64,000 bases of DNA, taken from contig NZ_LVEM01000001.1 in the NCBI RefSeq assembly GCF_001641335.1, forward strand, positions 2,304,343-2,368,342. The letters run 5' to 3'. Under the pieces are notes generated by a model. It was given only the letters and a program-made list of their open reading frames with translations. It was not told the origin of the DNA and made no database searches. Every line of letters begins with the position of its first letter. Within the stretch, counting starts at the first letter, position 1. Shown here one piece after another: positions 1 through 9,852 of the stretch. A program made the position numbers and the translations under genes. The DNA comes from Bradyrhizobium stylosanthis (GTDB lineage Bacteria; Pseudomonadota; Alphaproteobacteria; Rhizobiales; Xanthobacteraceae).

Positions 1-612
1 ACGATCGCGGCCGGCACTTTGCAGATCGGCAATGGCGGGACGACCGGCTGGATCGTCGGCAATGTCGTCAACGACAGCGTGCTCGCCTTCAACCGCAGCG
101 ACACGATCACCTTCGCCGGCGAGATTTCCGGCAGCGGCGCCGTGCAGAAACTCGGCTCGAACACCGCGATCCTGACAGGAAACAACAGCTACACGGGCAC
201 CACCACGATCGCGGCCGGCACCTTGCAGATCGGCAATGGCGGGACGACCGGCTCGATCGCCGGCAATGTCGTCAACGACGGCGTTCTCACCATCGACCGC
301 AGTGACGCGGTCACCCTGCCCGGCGATATCTCAGGCAGCGGTTCACTCCGGCAGGTCGGTTCGGGCACCACGATCCTGACCGGCAGCAACAGCTACACGG
401 GCGGCACCACGATCGCGGCCGGCACCTTGCAGATCGGCAATGGCGGGACGACCGGCTCGATCGTCGGCGATGTCGCCAACGACGGCGTGCTCGCCTTCAA
501 CCGCAGCAACACGCTCACCCTGGCCGTCAATATTTCCGGCAGCGGTTCCGTGCAGCAAATCGGTTCGGGTACCACGATCCTGACCGGCACGAACACCTAT
601 AGCGGCGACACG
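1..612 (+). repeat. Three 204-bp tandem repeats inside the autotransporter passenger
   Basis: The block beginning acgatcgcggccggcac recurs at 1, 205 and 409, a spacing of exactly 204 bp (68 codons). The first part of each unit, encoding TIAAGTLQIGNGGTTG, is nearly identical at DNA level, and later parts diverge. This points to unequal recombination changing passenger length. The array starts before the window. Confidence 0.85.
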
Positions 613-3600
613 ATCGTCTCCGGCGGCCGGTTGCAGTTCGGCGACGGCAGCGCAGGCGGCAGCACCAATCTGGCCGGCAACATCAACGTCACGGGCGGGA
701 CGCTGGCGATCCAGGCGCCGGCGACCCTGAACGTCGCGCAGGCCGTGACCTTGGGCAACAACACCGCACTCTCCATCGTCGCGGGAACGAACAGCCCCGC
801 GCTGTCCGCCGACGGCGTCGCGATCGGCAACGGCGTTGCCTTCAACGTCAGCGGCATCAACGATGCGAGCCAGCTCGACAAGGTGCTGATCGACACCCGT
901 ACTGGCATCAGCGGCGACTTCGCCAACATCACCATCGGCGGTTTCAGCGGCACGGTGGATTACCTCACGATGTCCGTCCGCAAGTCGGCCGACGGAATGC
1001 AATACCTCGCCAGCTACGGTCTGAGCTGGACGGCAGGCAACTCCCTTGCCCATGGTACCTTCACGCTGACCAACGTCAGCGACAGTTTCACGGTGGGGAC
1101 AGCACTGACCGATCAGGCGGCGAACCCCGCGACAGGCTGGGACGGCAAATCGCTCACCAAGGCTGGTGCCGGCACGCTCATCCTGACCGGACAGAACACC
1201 TATAGCGGCGGCACGGCCGTGTCGGGCGGCACGCTCCAGATCGGCAGTGGTGGTGCGACCGGCTCTATTGTGGGTACAGTCACCGTCAACAGTGGGGCCA
1301 CATTCGAGGTCGTCAACGCCGACACGAGCGGCATCACCAACCTCGCAAACGACGGGCTCACGAACTTTCGCAACAGCTCCAGCGCCGGCAACGCCAGCGT
1401 CGCCAATACCGGCCAGTTGAATTTCTATGACGCGAGCACCGGCGGTGCCGCCACCATCACCAACGACGGCAACCTGGCGTTCAACAATTCGAGCAGCGCA
1501 GGCAGCGCTGCGATCACCAACAACGCCAATCTCTATTTCCGGAACACCGCATCGGCCGGCAGCGCTCTGATCGGCAATCTGGGCACGACGAACTTCAACG
1601 ACACCAGTTCGGCCGGCACCGCGACGATCAACAACTCTTCCACCCTGGCCTTCAATGGTTCAAGCACAGCCGGCGGCGCCAACATATCCAATAGCGCCAA
1701 TCTGAACTTCAACAATTCGGCCTCGGCCGGCACTGCAACCGTCACCAATACAGGCACGCTCGAATTCAAGGACGTCGCCACGGCAGCCAATGCCCAGATC
1801 ACCACGACGGGCTTGACGAATTTCCGAGACTCCAGCTCGGCCGGCAACGCAACGCTCACCGTCAACGGCAGTTACTATAGCTACGTCAACTTCTACAATA
1901 CGAGCACGGCCGGCAGCGCCACGATCAACGTCGACATCGGCACCTTCAATTTCCGGGATACGAGCACGGCCGGCAACGCCACCATTATCAATAGCGGGGG
2001 CCTCGTCACCTGGAACAGTGCCACGCTGAGCAATGCCAACATCACCAATAACAGTGGCTTCTATCTGGAAGACAACAGCTCGGCCGGCAACGCTGTCATC
2101 ACCAATAACCGCTGGATGTACTTTTATTACAGTTCGACGGCTGGGACCGCCACGATCGCCAACAATCTCAGCCTGAATTTCTGGAGTGACTCCAGCGCCG
2201 GAAGTGCGCGCATCACCAACGCCGCCGCAGGCACGCTCGAGATCGTCAACAGCGCCACACTGGCCAATGCCACGGTCATCAACAGCGGTCAGATGAGTTT
2301 CTGGGGCGGCAATTTCGGCGACGTTCCCACGGCCGGCAACGCGACCATCACCAACAATGCCAGCGGCACGATCGAATTCCGCGACAGCGGCACCGCAGGC
2401 GGTGCGACCGTCACCAACGCCGGCACCATTATTTTCAGCAACAGCTCCACAGCCGGCAACGCATCAATCACAAACAACAACCAGTTGCGGTTCTATGCCA
2501 ACACCACGGCTGCCAGTGCCGCCATCGTCAACAGCGGCAACGTGCTGTTCGACGGAAACTCGACGCCTGGCAATGCGCAGCTCATCAACGCCGCGCCCGG
2601 CGCGGTCTTCGATCTCTCGATGACAACAGGCCCGAACGGCGACAACAGGCTCACCGCCGGCTCGCTCGCCGGCAGCGGGACCTTCCAGCTCGGCGGCAAA
2701 GAACTGACAGTCGGCAGCAACAATCTGTCGACCACCGTCACCGGCGTGCTCGCCGACGGTGGATCCGGCGGCTACACCGGTGCCTCGCTGGTGAAGGTCG
2801 GCACCGGCAGGCTGACCCTGTCGGGCGTCAACACCTATACCGGCGCGACGACAGTCGACGGCGGCACGCTGGCGGTGAACGGCGATATCACGGCATCGAG
2901 CGGCGTGACCGTGAACGCGGGCGGCATTCTCGGCGGCACCGGCATTGTCGGCAACACAACGATTGCGAGCGGCGGCGCGCTGGCGCCCGGCAATTCCGTG
3001 GGCACCCTCACCGTCAGCGGCAACCTCACCTTCAGTGCCGGCAGCTCGTACACGGTCGAGGTCTCCACGAACGGGGCCGACCGCACCAATGTCACGGGCA
3101 CCGCGGCGCTCACCGGGGCCACCGTGCAGGCGGTTGCCATCCCCGGCAGCTTCCGCGGCCAGACCTTCACGCTCCTCAATGCGGCCGGCGGCCTCGGCGG
3201 AACGCAATTCGCCGGGCTGAGCATCAGCGGCACGTTTAGCCCTGCCCGCAATCCGCGTCTTAGCTACGATCTCAACAACGTCTATCTCGTGCTGGATCCC
3301 GGCACGATCGTCTTGCCGCCGGGCACGAGCGGCAACCAGACCGGCGTTGCGAACGGCATCAACAATGCGGTCAACAGCGGTGCGACACCGCCCGCCGGCT
3401 TCGATACGCTGCTCAACATGAGCGGCGCGCAGTTGAACCGCGCGCTGAGCGAGGTCTCGGGCCAGCCCGGCGCCGCCAGCACCCAGGCCGCGTTCAACGC
3501 TATGCAGCAGTTCTTGGGCATGCTCGATCCCTTCAATGGCGGCACGGATGGCGGGCGCGGCACGGACGCTGCCGATGGTGGCGCGCTCGGCTATGCCGCC

Positions 3601-4530
3601 ACCGCCGAGAGCGACGCCAGGACGCGCGAGGCCTACGCCGCAGTGACGCCGGTTGATGCCAGCAGCGATGTCATCGACCGGCGCTGGGGCGTGTGGGCCT
3701 CAGGCTATGGCGGCGCCAGCACGTTGAACGGCAATGCCGCGGCCGGTTCGAGCCCCACCACCAGCCGCATCTACGGCACCGTGGTCGGCGCCGATTATCG
3801 CCTCTCGCCGGACACGCTGCTCGGCTTCGCGCTCGGCGGCGCCGGCTTCAACTTCTCCGTTGCGGATGCGCTCGGCGGCGGCCGTGCCGATGTCTTCCAG
3901 GCCGGCCTCTATGCCCGGCACAATCTTGGGCCTGCCTACATCTCCGCGGCCCTCGCCTATGGCTGGCAGGACGTCACCACCGACCGCACCGTCACGGTGT
4001 CAGGCACCGACAAGCTGACCGCAAACTTCAAGGCGAGCACCTTCTCCGGCCGCCTCGAAACCGGCTGGCGCTTCGCGCCCATCCCCGCCTCCAGCTTCGG
4101 CGTGACGCCCTACGCTGCGGTGCAGGCGACGGCCTTCCACCTCCCCGGCTACGGCGAGACCGCGCTCGTCGGCAGCAACCAGTTCGCGCTGTCCTACACC
4201 TCGCAGGACACCACCAATGTCCGCACCGAGCTCGGCGCCCGCGCCGACCAGCGCTTCCTAGTCGCCGATGGCCTGCTCACTTTGCGCGGCCGGCTCGCCT
4301 GGGCCCACGACACCAACACCAATCGTCTCGTGAACGCCGCCTTCCAGGCGCTCCCCGGCGCCGCCTTCACCGTCAGCGGCGCGCAACCCGCGGCCGACTC
4401 TGCGCTGGTCGGTGGTCGCGCCGAGATGAAGTGGAGAAGCGGTCTCTCGCTCGCAGGCACGGTCGAGGGCGAGTTCTCGCAGAGCACGCAGACCTACACC
4501 GGCAAGGGCACGGTGCGGTATGAGTGGTGA
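1..4530 (+). CDS. Autotransporter (type V secretion) with repetitive passenger, 5' end outside window
   Basis: The frame is open to the first base, so the signal peptide and N-terminus lie upstream; a TTG at 19 is only an internal codon. The first 200 residues are near-identical 68-residue repeats with the passenger signature LTGNNSYTGTTTIAAGTLQIG. Residues about 430-880 form some 20 shorter units of about 20 residues around SSAGNATITNNG-L-F, as expected for a beta-helix. Further PATR-type repeats follow near residues 930-1000. The last 280 residues or so (from DRRWGVWASGYGG) are an autotransporter beta-barrel ending in an aromatic residue (YEW). By family, the barrel inserts in the outer membrane and exposes the passenger as an adhesin or surface fibre. 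Ligand and processing cannot be read from the sequence. Confidence 0.93.
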   Translation, partial: TIAAGTLQIGNGGTTGWIVGNVVNDSVLAFNRSDTITFAGEISGSGAVQKLGSNTAILTGNNSYTGTTTIAAGTLQIGNGGTTGSIAGNVVNDGVLTIDRSDAVTLPGDISGSGSLRQVGSGTTILTGSNSYTGGTTIAAGTLQIGNGGTTGSIVGDVANDGVLAFNRSNTLTLAVNISGSGSVQQIGSGTTILTGTNTYSGDTIVSGGRLQFGDGSAGGSTNLAGNINVTGGTLAIQAPATLNVAQAVTLGNNTALSIVAGTNSPALSADGVAIGNGVAFNVSGINDASQLDKVLIDTRTGISGDFANITIGGFSGTVDYLTMSVRKSADGMQYLASYGLSWTAGNSLAHGTFTLTNVSDSFTVGTALTDQAANPATGWDGKSLTKAGAGTLILTGQNTYSGGTAVSGGTLQIGSGGATGSIVGTVTVNSGATFEVVNADTSGITNLANDGLTNFRNSSSAGNASVANTGQLNFYDASTGGAATITNDGNLAFNNSSSAGSAAITNNANLYFRNTASAGSALIGNLGTTNFNDTSSAGTATINNSSTLAFNGSSTAGGANISNSANLNFNNSASAGTATVTNTGTLEFKDVATAANAQITTTGLTNFRDSSSAGNATLTVNGSYYSYVNFYNTSTAGSATINVDIGTFNFRDTSTAGNATIINSGGLVTWNSATLSNANITNNSGFYLEDNSSAGNAVITNNRWMYFYYSSTAGTATIANNLSLNFWSDSSAGSARITNAAAGTLEIVNSATLANATVINSGQMSFWGGNFGDVPTAGNATITNNASGTIEFRDSGTAGGATVTNAGTIIFSNSSTAGNASITNNNQLRFYANTTAASAAIVNSGNVLFDGNSTPGNAQLINAAPGAVFDLSMTTGPNGDNRLTAGSLAGSGTFQLGGKELTVGSNNLSTTVTGVLADGGSGGYTGASLVKVGTGRLTLSGVNTYTGATTVDGGTLAVNGDITASSGVTVNAGGILGGTGIVGNTTIASGGALAPGNSVGTLTVSGNLTFSAGSSYTVEVSTNGADRTNVTGTAALTGATVQAVAIPGSFRGQTFTLLNAAGGLGGTQFAGLSISGTFSPARNPRLSYDLNNVYLVLDPGTIVLPPGTSGNQTGVANGINNAVNSGATPPAGFDTLLNMSGAQLNRALSEVSGQPGAASTQAAFNAMQQFLGMLDPFNGGTDGGRGTDAADGGALGYAATAESDARTREAYAAVTPVDASSDVIDRRWGVWASGYGGASTLNGNAAAGSSPTTSRIYGTVVGADYRLSPDTLLGFALGGAGFNFSVADALGGGRADVFQAGLYARHNLGPAYISAALAYGWQDVTTDRTVTVSGTDKLTANFKASTFSGRLETGWRFAPIPASSFGVTPYAAVQATAFHLPGYGETALVGSNQFALSYTSQDTTNVRTELGARADQRFLVADGLLTLRGRLAWAHDTNTNRLVNAAFQALPGAAFTVSGAQPAADSALVGGRAEMKWRSGLSLAGTVEGEFSQSTQTYTGKGTVRYEW

Positions 4531-4560
4531 GGCTCGGAGCGCGCTTTCGTCATAGTCCGC

Positions 4561-4666
4561 TGTCATCGCCCGGCTCGACCGGGCGATCCAGTACTCCGAG
4601 ACGCTAGCGATGGAACCGAGAAGCTGCGGCGAACTGGATTCCCCGCCTTCGCGGGGAATGACAGCG
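4561..4666. repeat. Palindromic intergenic repeat, family A copy 1
   Basis: This element of about 106 bp has GC-rich hairpins at both ends (cgcccggctcgaccgggcg and ccccgccttcgcgggg), with gatccagtactccg and actggattcc inside and tgtcat/atgaca at the outer edges. The reverse complement of 7671-7776 reads almost the same, and related copies lie at 31594 and 32363. It fills most of the 317-base gap between the autotransporter and the next gene; nothing else is seen there. Confidence 0.8.
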
Positions 4667-4847
4667 AGGTTGGGAAGCCGCTTGCGCTCCTGACCCACGC
4701 TTTCTGTCCCTTTGCGCCCGCGCGGCGATTAGCCCAGGTTGCGCCACGGCTTAAGCCCCGCCACCGCCGACAACGCAGCGATCGCGGTTCTACTGTGCAT
4801 GGGGTTGTTTTTCAGGTTTTGGATTCGAGGCTGGTCGCCGGATGCGC

Positions 4848-5957
4848 CTAGCGCCCCGTCTTCACCTTGGTCCAGAGCCGGTTGATGATCCGCTGGGTCG
4901 CCGGTTCGCGCGCCGTGATGACGAACAGTTTTGCCAGCGTCGCCTCGTCCGGATAGATGTTCTTGTCGTTCAGGATTTTTGGGTCGACCAGCTTCTGGCT
5001 GGCGAGGTTGCCGTTGGCATACGACAGGAAGTCCGAGTTCTTGGCGGCAACATCCGGACGGTAGAGATAGTTGATCAGCTCGTAGGCTTCCGCGACGTTC
5101 TTGGCATCCGCGGGGATCGCGAGATTGTCGAAGAACATCTGCGCACCCTCCTTCGGAATGGTGTAGCCGATCTCGACGCCGCTCTTGGCTTCCGCCGCGC
5201 GGGCGCGGGCCTGCATGATGTCGCCGGACCAGCCGACCACGAAGCAGATCTCGCCGGTCGCGAGTGCGCTGAGGTATTCGGAGGAGTGAAACTTGCGCAC
5301 GGAGGGCCGGACCTTGGCGACGGCATCGGCGGCCTTCTCGAGGTCGGCCTGCTTGGTCGAGTTCGGATCGAGCCCGAGCCAGCTCAGCGCCGCCGGAAAG
5401 ATGTCGTCGGCGGAATCGAGCATGTGCACGCCGCAGTCTTTGAACTTGGCCAGGTTCTCCGGTTTGAAGACGATGTCCCAGCTGTCGATCTTCGCATCGG
5501 GGCCGAGGATCTGCTTCACCTTGGCGACGTTGTAGCCGATGCCCGTCGTGCCCCACATGTAGTTGGCGGCGTAGACGTTGCCGGGATCGTAGATGCCGAG
5601 ACGCTGCGTCACCACCGGCCAGGCGTTGGCGAGGTTCGGCAGCTTCGCCTTGTCGAGCTTCTGGAAGATGTTCGCCTTGATCTGGCGCTGCAGGAAATAG
5701 GCGGTGGGCACCACGACGTCGTAGCCGGACTTGCCGGCCATCAGGCGCGTCTCCAGCGTCTCGTTGGCATCGAAGGTGTCGTAGACCACCTTGATGCCGG
5801 TCTCCTTGGTGAAGGCCTCCAAGACATCCGGTGCCATGTAGTTGGACCAGTTGTAGAAGTTGACGACCCGCTCCTCGGCCCCGGCGGGAGGCGACAGCAA
5901 CGTCAGCGCGGCGATGGCAAGACCAAGACAAAACCCCGCGCGGCTGACGTTCGTCAT
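4848..5957 (-). CDS. Periplasmic polyamine-type binding protein (PotD/PotF family)
   Basis: The product is 369 residues. A signal peptide (MTNVSRAGFCLGLAIAALTL, cut near AGA-EER) is followed by the mature start VVNFYNWSNYMAPDVLEAF, typical of putrescine/spermidine-binding proteins of ABC importers. Further family blocks are SGYDVVVPTAYFLQRQ, MWGTTGIGYN and the C-terminal YLYRPDVAAKNSDFLSYANG. The length is usual for PotF. It is the last gene of an operon; the aminotransferase upstream ends 6 bases before its start. No permease or ATPase gene is nearby, so it either shares a transporter encoded elsewhere or acts only as a binding protein. Putrescine versus spermidine specificity is not decided. 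Confidence 0.88.
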   Translation of the reverse strand: MTNVSRAGFCLGLAIAALTLLSPPAGAEERVVNFYNWSNYMAPDVLEAFTKETGIKVVYDTFDANETLETRLMAGKSGYDVVVPTAYFLQRQIKANIFQKLDKAKLPNLANAWPVVTQRLGIYDPGNVYAANYMWGTTGIGYNVAKVKQILGPDAKIDSWDIVFKPENLAKFKDCGVHMLDSADDIFPAALSWLGLDPNSTKQADLEKAADAVAKVRPSVRKFHSSEYLSALATGEICFVVGWSGDIMQARARAAEAKSGVEIGYTIPKEGAQMFFDNLAIPADAKNVAEAYELINYLYRPDVAAKNSDFLSYANGNLASQKLVDPKILNDKNIYPDEATLAKLFVITAREPATQRIINRLWTKVKTGR

Positions 5958-5963
5958 CTCGGT

Positions 5964-7142
5964 CTACCTCTTGCGTCCACGCACCGCGTCCGACAGCCGC
6001 TCCAGCGCGGTGTCCAGCGTCTCGTCCTTCTTGGCGAAGCAGAAGCGCACCACCGAGGTGACCGGATCCTGCTCGTAGAACGCCGAGACCGGGATCGCGG
6101 CGACTTTGTAGTCCTTCACGATGCGCCAGCAGAACTCGGTGTCGCTCTCGTTGAGCCCGAGCGGCGACAGGTCTACGGTGAGGAAGTAGGTGCCCTGCGA
6201 CTTCAGCACGGGGAAGCCGAGGCTTTCGAGACCCTTGGTCAGGCGGTCCCTGCTCCGCGTCAGATCCTTGCGCATCGACAGGAAGTAGTCGTCGGACTTG
6301 CCGAGACCGTAGGCGACGGCGGCCTGCAGGTTCGGCGCGGTGGTGAAGGTCAGGAACTGGTGCACCTTGGCGGCGACGCGCAAGAGCGGCGGCGCGGCGC
6401 AGACGAAGCCGATCTTCCAGCCCGTCAGCGAGAAGATCTTGCCGGCCGAGCCGACCTTGATGGTGCGATCGCGCATGCCGGGGATGGTGATCAGCGGGAT
6501 GTGCTTGTGCTCGTCGAAGGTGACGTGCTCCCAGACCTCGTCGCAGATCGCGATGACGTCGAACTCCTGGCAGTAGCGCGCCAAGAGCTCGAGGTCCTCG
6601 CGCGGATAGACCACCGCGGAGGGATTCAGGGGATTGTTGAAGAGCACCGCCTTGGTCTTTGAATTGAAGACGCTTTTCAGCATGTCCTCATTCAGGCGCC
6701 AGTGCGGCGGCTCGAGGCGCACGAGGCGCGGAATGCCGCCGGCCTGGCGGATGATCGGCAGGTAGGAATCATAGACCGGCTGGAAGCAGACCACCTCGTC
6801 GCCGGGCTGGACCACGGCAAGGATCGCCGAGGTCAGCGCCTCGGTGCCGCCGGAGGTGACCATCACCTCGCTCATCGGATCGAGCTTGAGGCCGTGCCAG
6901 TGGCCGTAATGAGTCGCGATCGCCTGGCGCAGCTCCGGCAGGCCCATCATCGAAGGGTACTGGTTGTAGCCGTTCAGCGAGGCCTCGGCCGCGGCGCGGC
7001 GGATGTCCTCGGGGCCGGGATCGTCAGGAAAACCCTGGCCGAGATTGATGGCGGCATTGTCGCGCGCGGCCTGCGACATCGCCTCGAAGATGGTGACAGG
7101 AAGGTCGGAGAAGACCTTGTTCAGGGACGAGCTTTTGGACAT
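5964..7142 (-). CDS. PLP-dependent class I/II aminotransferase
   Basis: The product is a 392-residue fold-type I aminotransferase. INLGQGFPDDPGPEDIRRAA and GYNQYPSMMGLPELRQAI form the N-terminal substrate region. NNPLNPSAVVYPREDLE carries the NPxNP loop, AICDEVWEHVTFD holds the Asp that binds the pyridine nitrogen, and VGSAGKIFSLTGWKIGF carries the Schiff-base lysine (about K235). This resembles the methionine/kynurenine aminotransferase group (YbdL-like), which transfers amino groups from aromatic or sulfur amino acids to 2-oxo acids. It lies between the rhodanese gene (8-base gap) and the polyamine-binding protein gene (6-base gap), so the three are probably cotranscribed. The substrate is not resolved. 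Confidence 0.9.
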   Translation of the reverse strand: MSKSSSLNKVFSDLPVTIFEAMSQAARDNAAINLGQGFPDDPGPEDIRRAAAEASLNGYNQYPSMMGLPELRQAIATHYGHWHGLKLDPMSEVMVTSGGTEALTSAILAVVQPGDEVVCFQPVYDSYLPIIRQAGGIPRLVRLEPPHWRLNEDMLKSVFNSKTKAVLFNNPLNPSAVVYPREDLELLARYCQEFDVIAICDEVWEHVTFDEHKHIPLITIPGMRDRTIKVGSAGKIFSLTGWKIGFVCAAPPLLRVAAKVHQFLTFTTAPNLQAAVAYGLGKSDDYFLSMRKDLTRSRDRLTKGLESLGFPVLKSQGTYFLTVDLSPLGLNESDTEFCWRIVKDYKVAAIPVSAFYEQDPVTSVVRFCFAKKDETLDTALERLSDAVRGRKR

Positions 7143-7150
7143 CGGGCCGA

Positions 7151-7477
7151 TCAGCCACCGACCTTGCTGGGAAGACCCGCCGCTTTCCAGCCGAGCATGC
7201 CGCCGGCCAGATGCTTGTCGTAAGGCAGGCCCGCCGCCTGCGCCGCGAGCGAGGCCGTCACCGAGCGCTTGCCCGAGCGGCAGGCGAACACGACCTGCTT
7301 GCCGGCGGGATCGGGGATCGCCTTGGGATCGAAGGTCGAGAGCGGAACCACGACGCCGTAGGGGTAGGCCTCGGCCTCGACCTCGTTCGGCTCGCGCACG
7401 TCGACGAGCAGATAGCGCCCTTCCGCGACACCCTTGGAGACCTCGTCCGGGGTCAGATCCTGTACTTGATGCGCCAC
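7151..7477 (-). CDS. Single-domain rhodanese sulfurtransferase
   Basis: The product is 108 residues with a rhodanese fold: LLVDVREPNEVEAEAYPYG is the CH2A motif and VVFACRSGKRSVTAS the active-site loop, with the catalytic Cys near residue 66 in a CRSGKR loop. The C-terminal GGMLGWKAAGLP is also typical. The open frame runs further upstream, but a GTG at 7477 with GGAGG five bases before it is the best start and matches the usual length of about 105-110. It is the first gene of the operon with the aminotransferase and binding protein, suggesting sulfur handling linked to sulfur amino acid metabolism; that is inference. Confidence 0.88.
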   Translation of the reverse strand: MAHQVQDLTPDEVSKGVAEGRYLLVDVREPNEVEAEAYPYGVVVPLSTFDPKAIPDPAGKQVVFACRSGKRSVTASLAAQAAGLPYDKHLAGGMLGWKAAGLPSKVGG

Positions 7478-7628
7478 ATCATCCTCCAACGTCGCAAGTC
7501 GCCTGCCGGGGCGATCCCGGCGGGCGGCAACCTCGCCTCTCGGCAGACGAAAATCAAGCGCTACAAAGGCTTGAGCTGCCTTGCGCAAGTTAAAGCTAAA
7601 TCGCAGCGACTTGAAGCACGGCGTTCGG

Positions 7629-7651
7629 AGGCCCTGCCTGAGAGGGCCTTT
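7629..7651. terminator. Short hairpin with weak T-run
   Basis: AGGCCCT (7629-7635) pairs perfectly with AGGGCCT (7643-7649) around a 7-base loop and is followed by TTTA on the plus strand. It lies between the end of kup and the start of the rhodanese gene, both on the minus strand. A stem of only 7 bp with a poor T-run makes this a weak candidate. Confidence 0.3.
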
Positions 7652-7670
7652 ACCCCCACCACGCCCTCGG

Positions 7671-7776
7671 TGTCATTCGCCGCGAAGGCGGGGAATCCAG
7701 TACGCCGCGGCTCCTCGGTTCTAGCCGCGCCGTCTCTGGAATACTGGGTCGCCCGGTCAAGCCGGGCGACGACAGC
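7671..7776. repeat. Palindromic intergenic repeat, family A copy 2
   Basis: It reads as the reverse complement of the copy at 4561: gccgcgaaggcggggaatcc on the left and gtcgcccggtcaagccgggcgac on the right, with a central tctggaatactggg. It ends about 5 bases before the kup stop codon and probably folds as the 3' end structure of that transcript. The 303-base gap 7478-7780 holds this repeat, the weak hairpin at 7629 and presumably the promoter of the rhodanese operon. Confidence 0.8.
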
Positions 7777-7780
7777 GGTC

Positions 7781-9709
7781 CTAGATCGTCACCTGCGTAC
7801 CGACCTCGACCACACGGCCCGACGGGATCTGGAAATAGTCCGTGGCGTCGTTGGCGGAGCGGCTGAGCGAGATGAACAGCCGGTCCTGCCAGCGCGGCAT
7901 GCCGGAATGGGCGGCGGGCTTGAGCGCCCTGCGCGACAGGAAGAACGAGGTCGACATGATGTCGAACTGCCAGCCGAGCTTGCGGGCGATGGCGAGGGCC
8001 TTCGGCACGTTGGGTGATTCCATGAAGCCGAACTTCAGCGTCACCTTGGAGAAGGTCGGCGAGATCTGCTCCAGCCGCACCCGCTCGGCCGGGTCGATGC
8101 GCGGGGTCTGCGCGGTCTCGATGGTGAGAATGACGTTCTTCTCGTGCAGCACCTTGTAGTGCTTCAGACTATGCATCAGCGCCGTCGGCGCGCTGAGCGG
8201 GTCCGAGGTCAGGAACACGGCGGTGCCGGGCACGCGCTGCGGCGGCCGCTTCTCCAGCATGGCGACGAGGTCGGCGAGCGGGAACTCGAGCTTGCGCGAC
8301 TTCTCGAACAGCAGCCGGCTGCCGCGCCGCCAAGTGTACATCAACAGGATCATCAGCGAGCCGAGCGCCAGCGGCACCCAGCCGCCCTCGAACACCTTGA
8401 GCAGGTTGGCGGCAAGGAAGGTCAGGTCGAGGAACAGGAAGGGCACGATCAGCGCGGCGGCGGCGAAGGGCGACCAACGCCAGGCCTTCCAGATCACGAC
8501 GAAGCCCATCATTCCCGTGACGACCATCGTTCCAGTCACGGCGATGCCGTAGGCCGACGCCAGCGCGCTGGAGGAGCGGAACAGCAGCACCATCAGGATC
8601 ACCGCGACCAGCAGCAGCTGGTTGATGCGCGGGATGAAGATCTGCCCGGAATGGGCTTCGGACGTATGACGAATTTCAAATCGCGGCAGCAGCCCGAGTT
8701 GGATCGCCTGGCGCGTCAGCGAATAGGCGCCGGTGATGACGGCTTGGCTCGCGATCACGGTCGCCATGGTGGCCAGCACGACCATGCTGCCGCGGAGCCA
8801 GCCCTGCGGAAACAGCTGGAAGAACGGGCTCACGATCGCGCCGGGGTCGTCAAGCACGAGCGCCCCTTGCCCCAGATAGTTCAGCGCCAGCGACGGCACC
8901 ACGATGAACAGCCAGGCGGTCTGGATCGGGCGCTTGCCGAAATGACCGAGGTCGGCATAGAGCGCCTCGGCGCCGGTCACGGCCAGGAACACCGCGCCCA
9001 GCGTGACGAAGCCGATGACGCCGTGATGGAGCATGAAGGACACCGCGTAGAGCGGGTTCAGCGCGAACAGGATTTGCGGCTGCCGGATGATCGGGCCGAT
9101 CGCGGCGACCGCGATCACGGCGAACCAGACGCACATCACCGGGCCGAAGAACGCCGCGACCCGGGCGGTGCCGCGCGATTGCACGGCGAACAGGCCGACC
9201 AGGATCACCACGGTCAGCGGAACGATATAGGGCTCGAAGGTCAGAGTGACGTCCTTCATGCCTTCGATCGCCGACAGCACCGAGACCGCCGGGGTGATGA
9301 CGGCATCACCGTAGAACAGGGCGCCGGAAATGATGCCGAGCAGGACGATGGTGGCCCCGCCGGTTCCGACCGCGCGCTGGGCCAGCGCCATCAAGGCGAG
9401 CGTGCCGCCCTCACCGTTGTTGTCGGCGCGCAGCAGGATCACGACGTATTTGAGCGTGACCACGACGATCAGCGCCCACAGGATCAGCGAGACCACGCCG
9501 AGCACGGCCGCCGTCGTCGGCGACCCCTCGGCGCCCGCAGCCACCATCACCGCCTCGCGGAAGGCGTAGAGCGGGCTGGTGCCGATGTCGCCGTAGACGA
9601 CGCCGATGCTGCCAAGCGTCAGCGCGCCGAAACCGGCGGTGGTGTGGGCTTCGCCATGCCCATTGGCCGCCGCCGTTGCCGGGGCGGGAACTGCTACGTC
9701 GCTAGTCAT
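7781..9709 (-). CDS. kup: Low-affinity potassium uptake protein Kup (downstream copy)
   Basis: The product is 642 residues of the KUP/HAK/KT family, a proton-coupled potassium importer of the inner membrane. The hallmark [18 protein letters not shown] is near residue 33. [20 protein letters not shown] and [20 protein letters not shown] follow, with about 12 hydrophobic segments to roughly residue 460 and then a soluble tail ending [12 protein letters not shown]. The start at 9709 puts a short Ala-rich tail before the first helix. The second kup gene lies 143 bases upstream on the same strand and ends in the identical peptide, which indicates tandem duplication. In rhizobia Kup copies matter for growth at low potassium and low pH; whether these two differ in regulation is not visible. 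Confidence 0.95.
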   Translation of the reverse strand: MTSDVAVPAPATAAANGHGEAHTTAGFGALTLGSIGVVYGDIGTSPLYAFREAVMVAAGAEGSPTTAAVLGVVSLILWALIVVVTLKYVVILLRADNNGEGGTLALMALAQRAVGTGGATIVLLGIISGALFYGDAVITPAVSVLSAIEGMKDVTLTFEPYIVPLTVVILVGLFAVQSRGTARVAAFFGPVMCVWFAVIAVAAIGPIIRQPQILFALNPLYAVSFMLHHGVIGFVTLGAVFLAVTGAEALYADLGHFGKRPIQTAWLFIVVPSLALNYLGQGALVLDDPGAIVSPFFQLFPQGWLRGSMVVLATMATVIASQAVITGAYSLTRQAIQLGLLPRFEIRHTSEAHSGQIFIPRINQLLLVAVILMVLLFRSSSALASAYGIAVTGTMVVTGMMGFVVIWKAWRWSPFAAAALIVPFLFLDLTFLAANLLKVFEGGWVPLALGSLMILLMYTWRRGSRLLFEKSRKLEFPLADLVAMLEKRPPQRVPGTAVFLTSDPLSAPTALMHSLKHYKVLHEKNVILTIETAQTPRIDPAERVRLEQISPTFSKVTLKFGFMESPNVPKALAIARKLGWQFDIMSTSFFLSRRALKPAAHSGMPRWQDRLFISLSRSANDATDYFQIPSGRVVEVGTQVTI

Positions 9710-9852
9710 GGGAGAGCCTGATGGCCTCTAAAAATGCTTCACTGCACAACGGCGGAAGAGCGCGCGGCTTATAGTCCTGCGCTACCGGCATAGCCTAGCC
9801 CGATTTTGGGCCCTTGCCATGCGATTTTCGCATGGGTTCGGCAGTTGCCTTT

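Noticed and set aside
4842..6662. 606-codon plus-strand frame opposite the binding protein and aminotransferase genes
   Set aside because: Shadow of two genes with complete motifs on the minus strand.
8144..9721. 525-codon plus-strand frame opposite kup
   Set aside because: Antisense to a clear Kup gene; composition is Gln/Arg/His/Asp-rich without domains. The same applies to 10210-11790 and 12103-13710.
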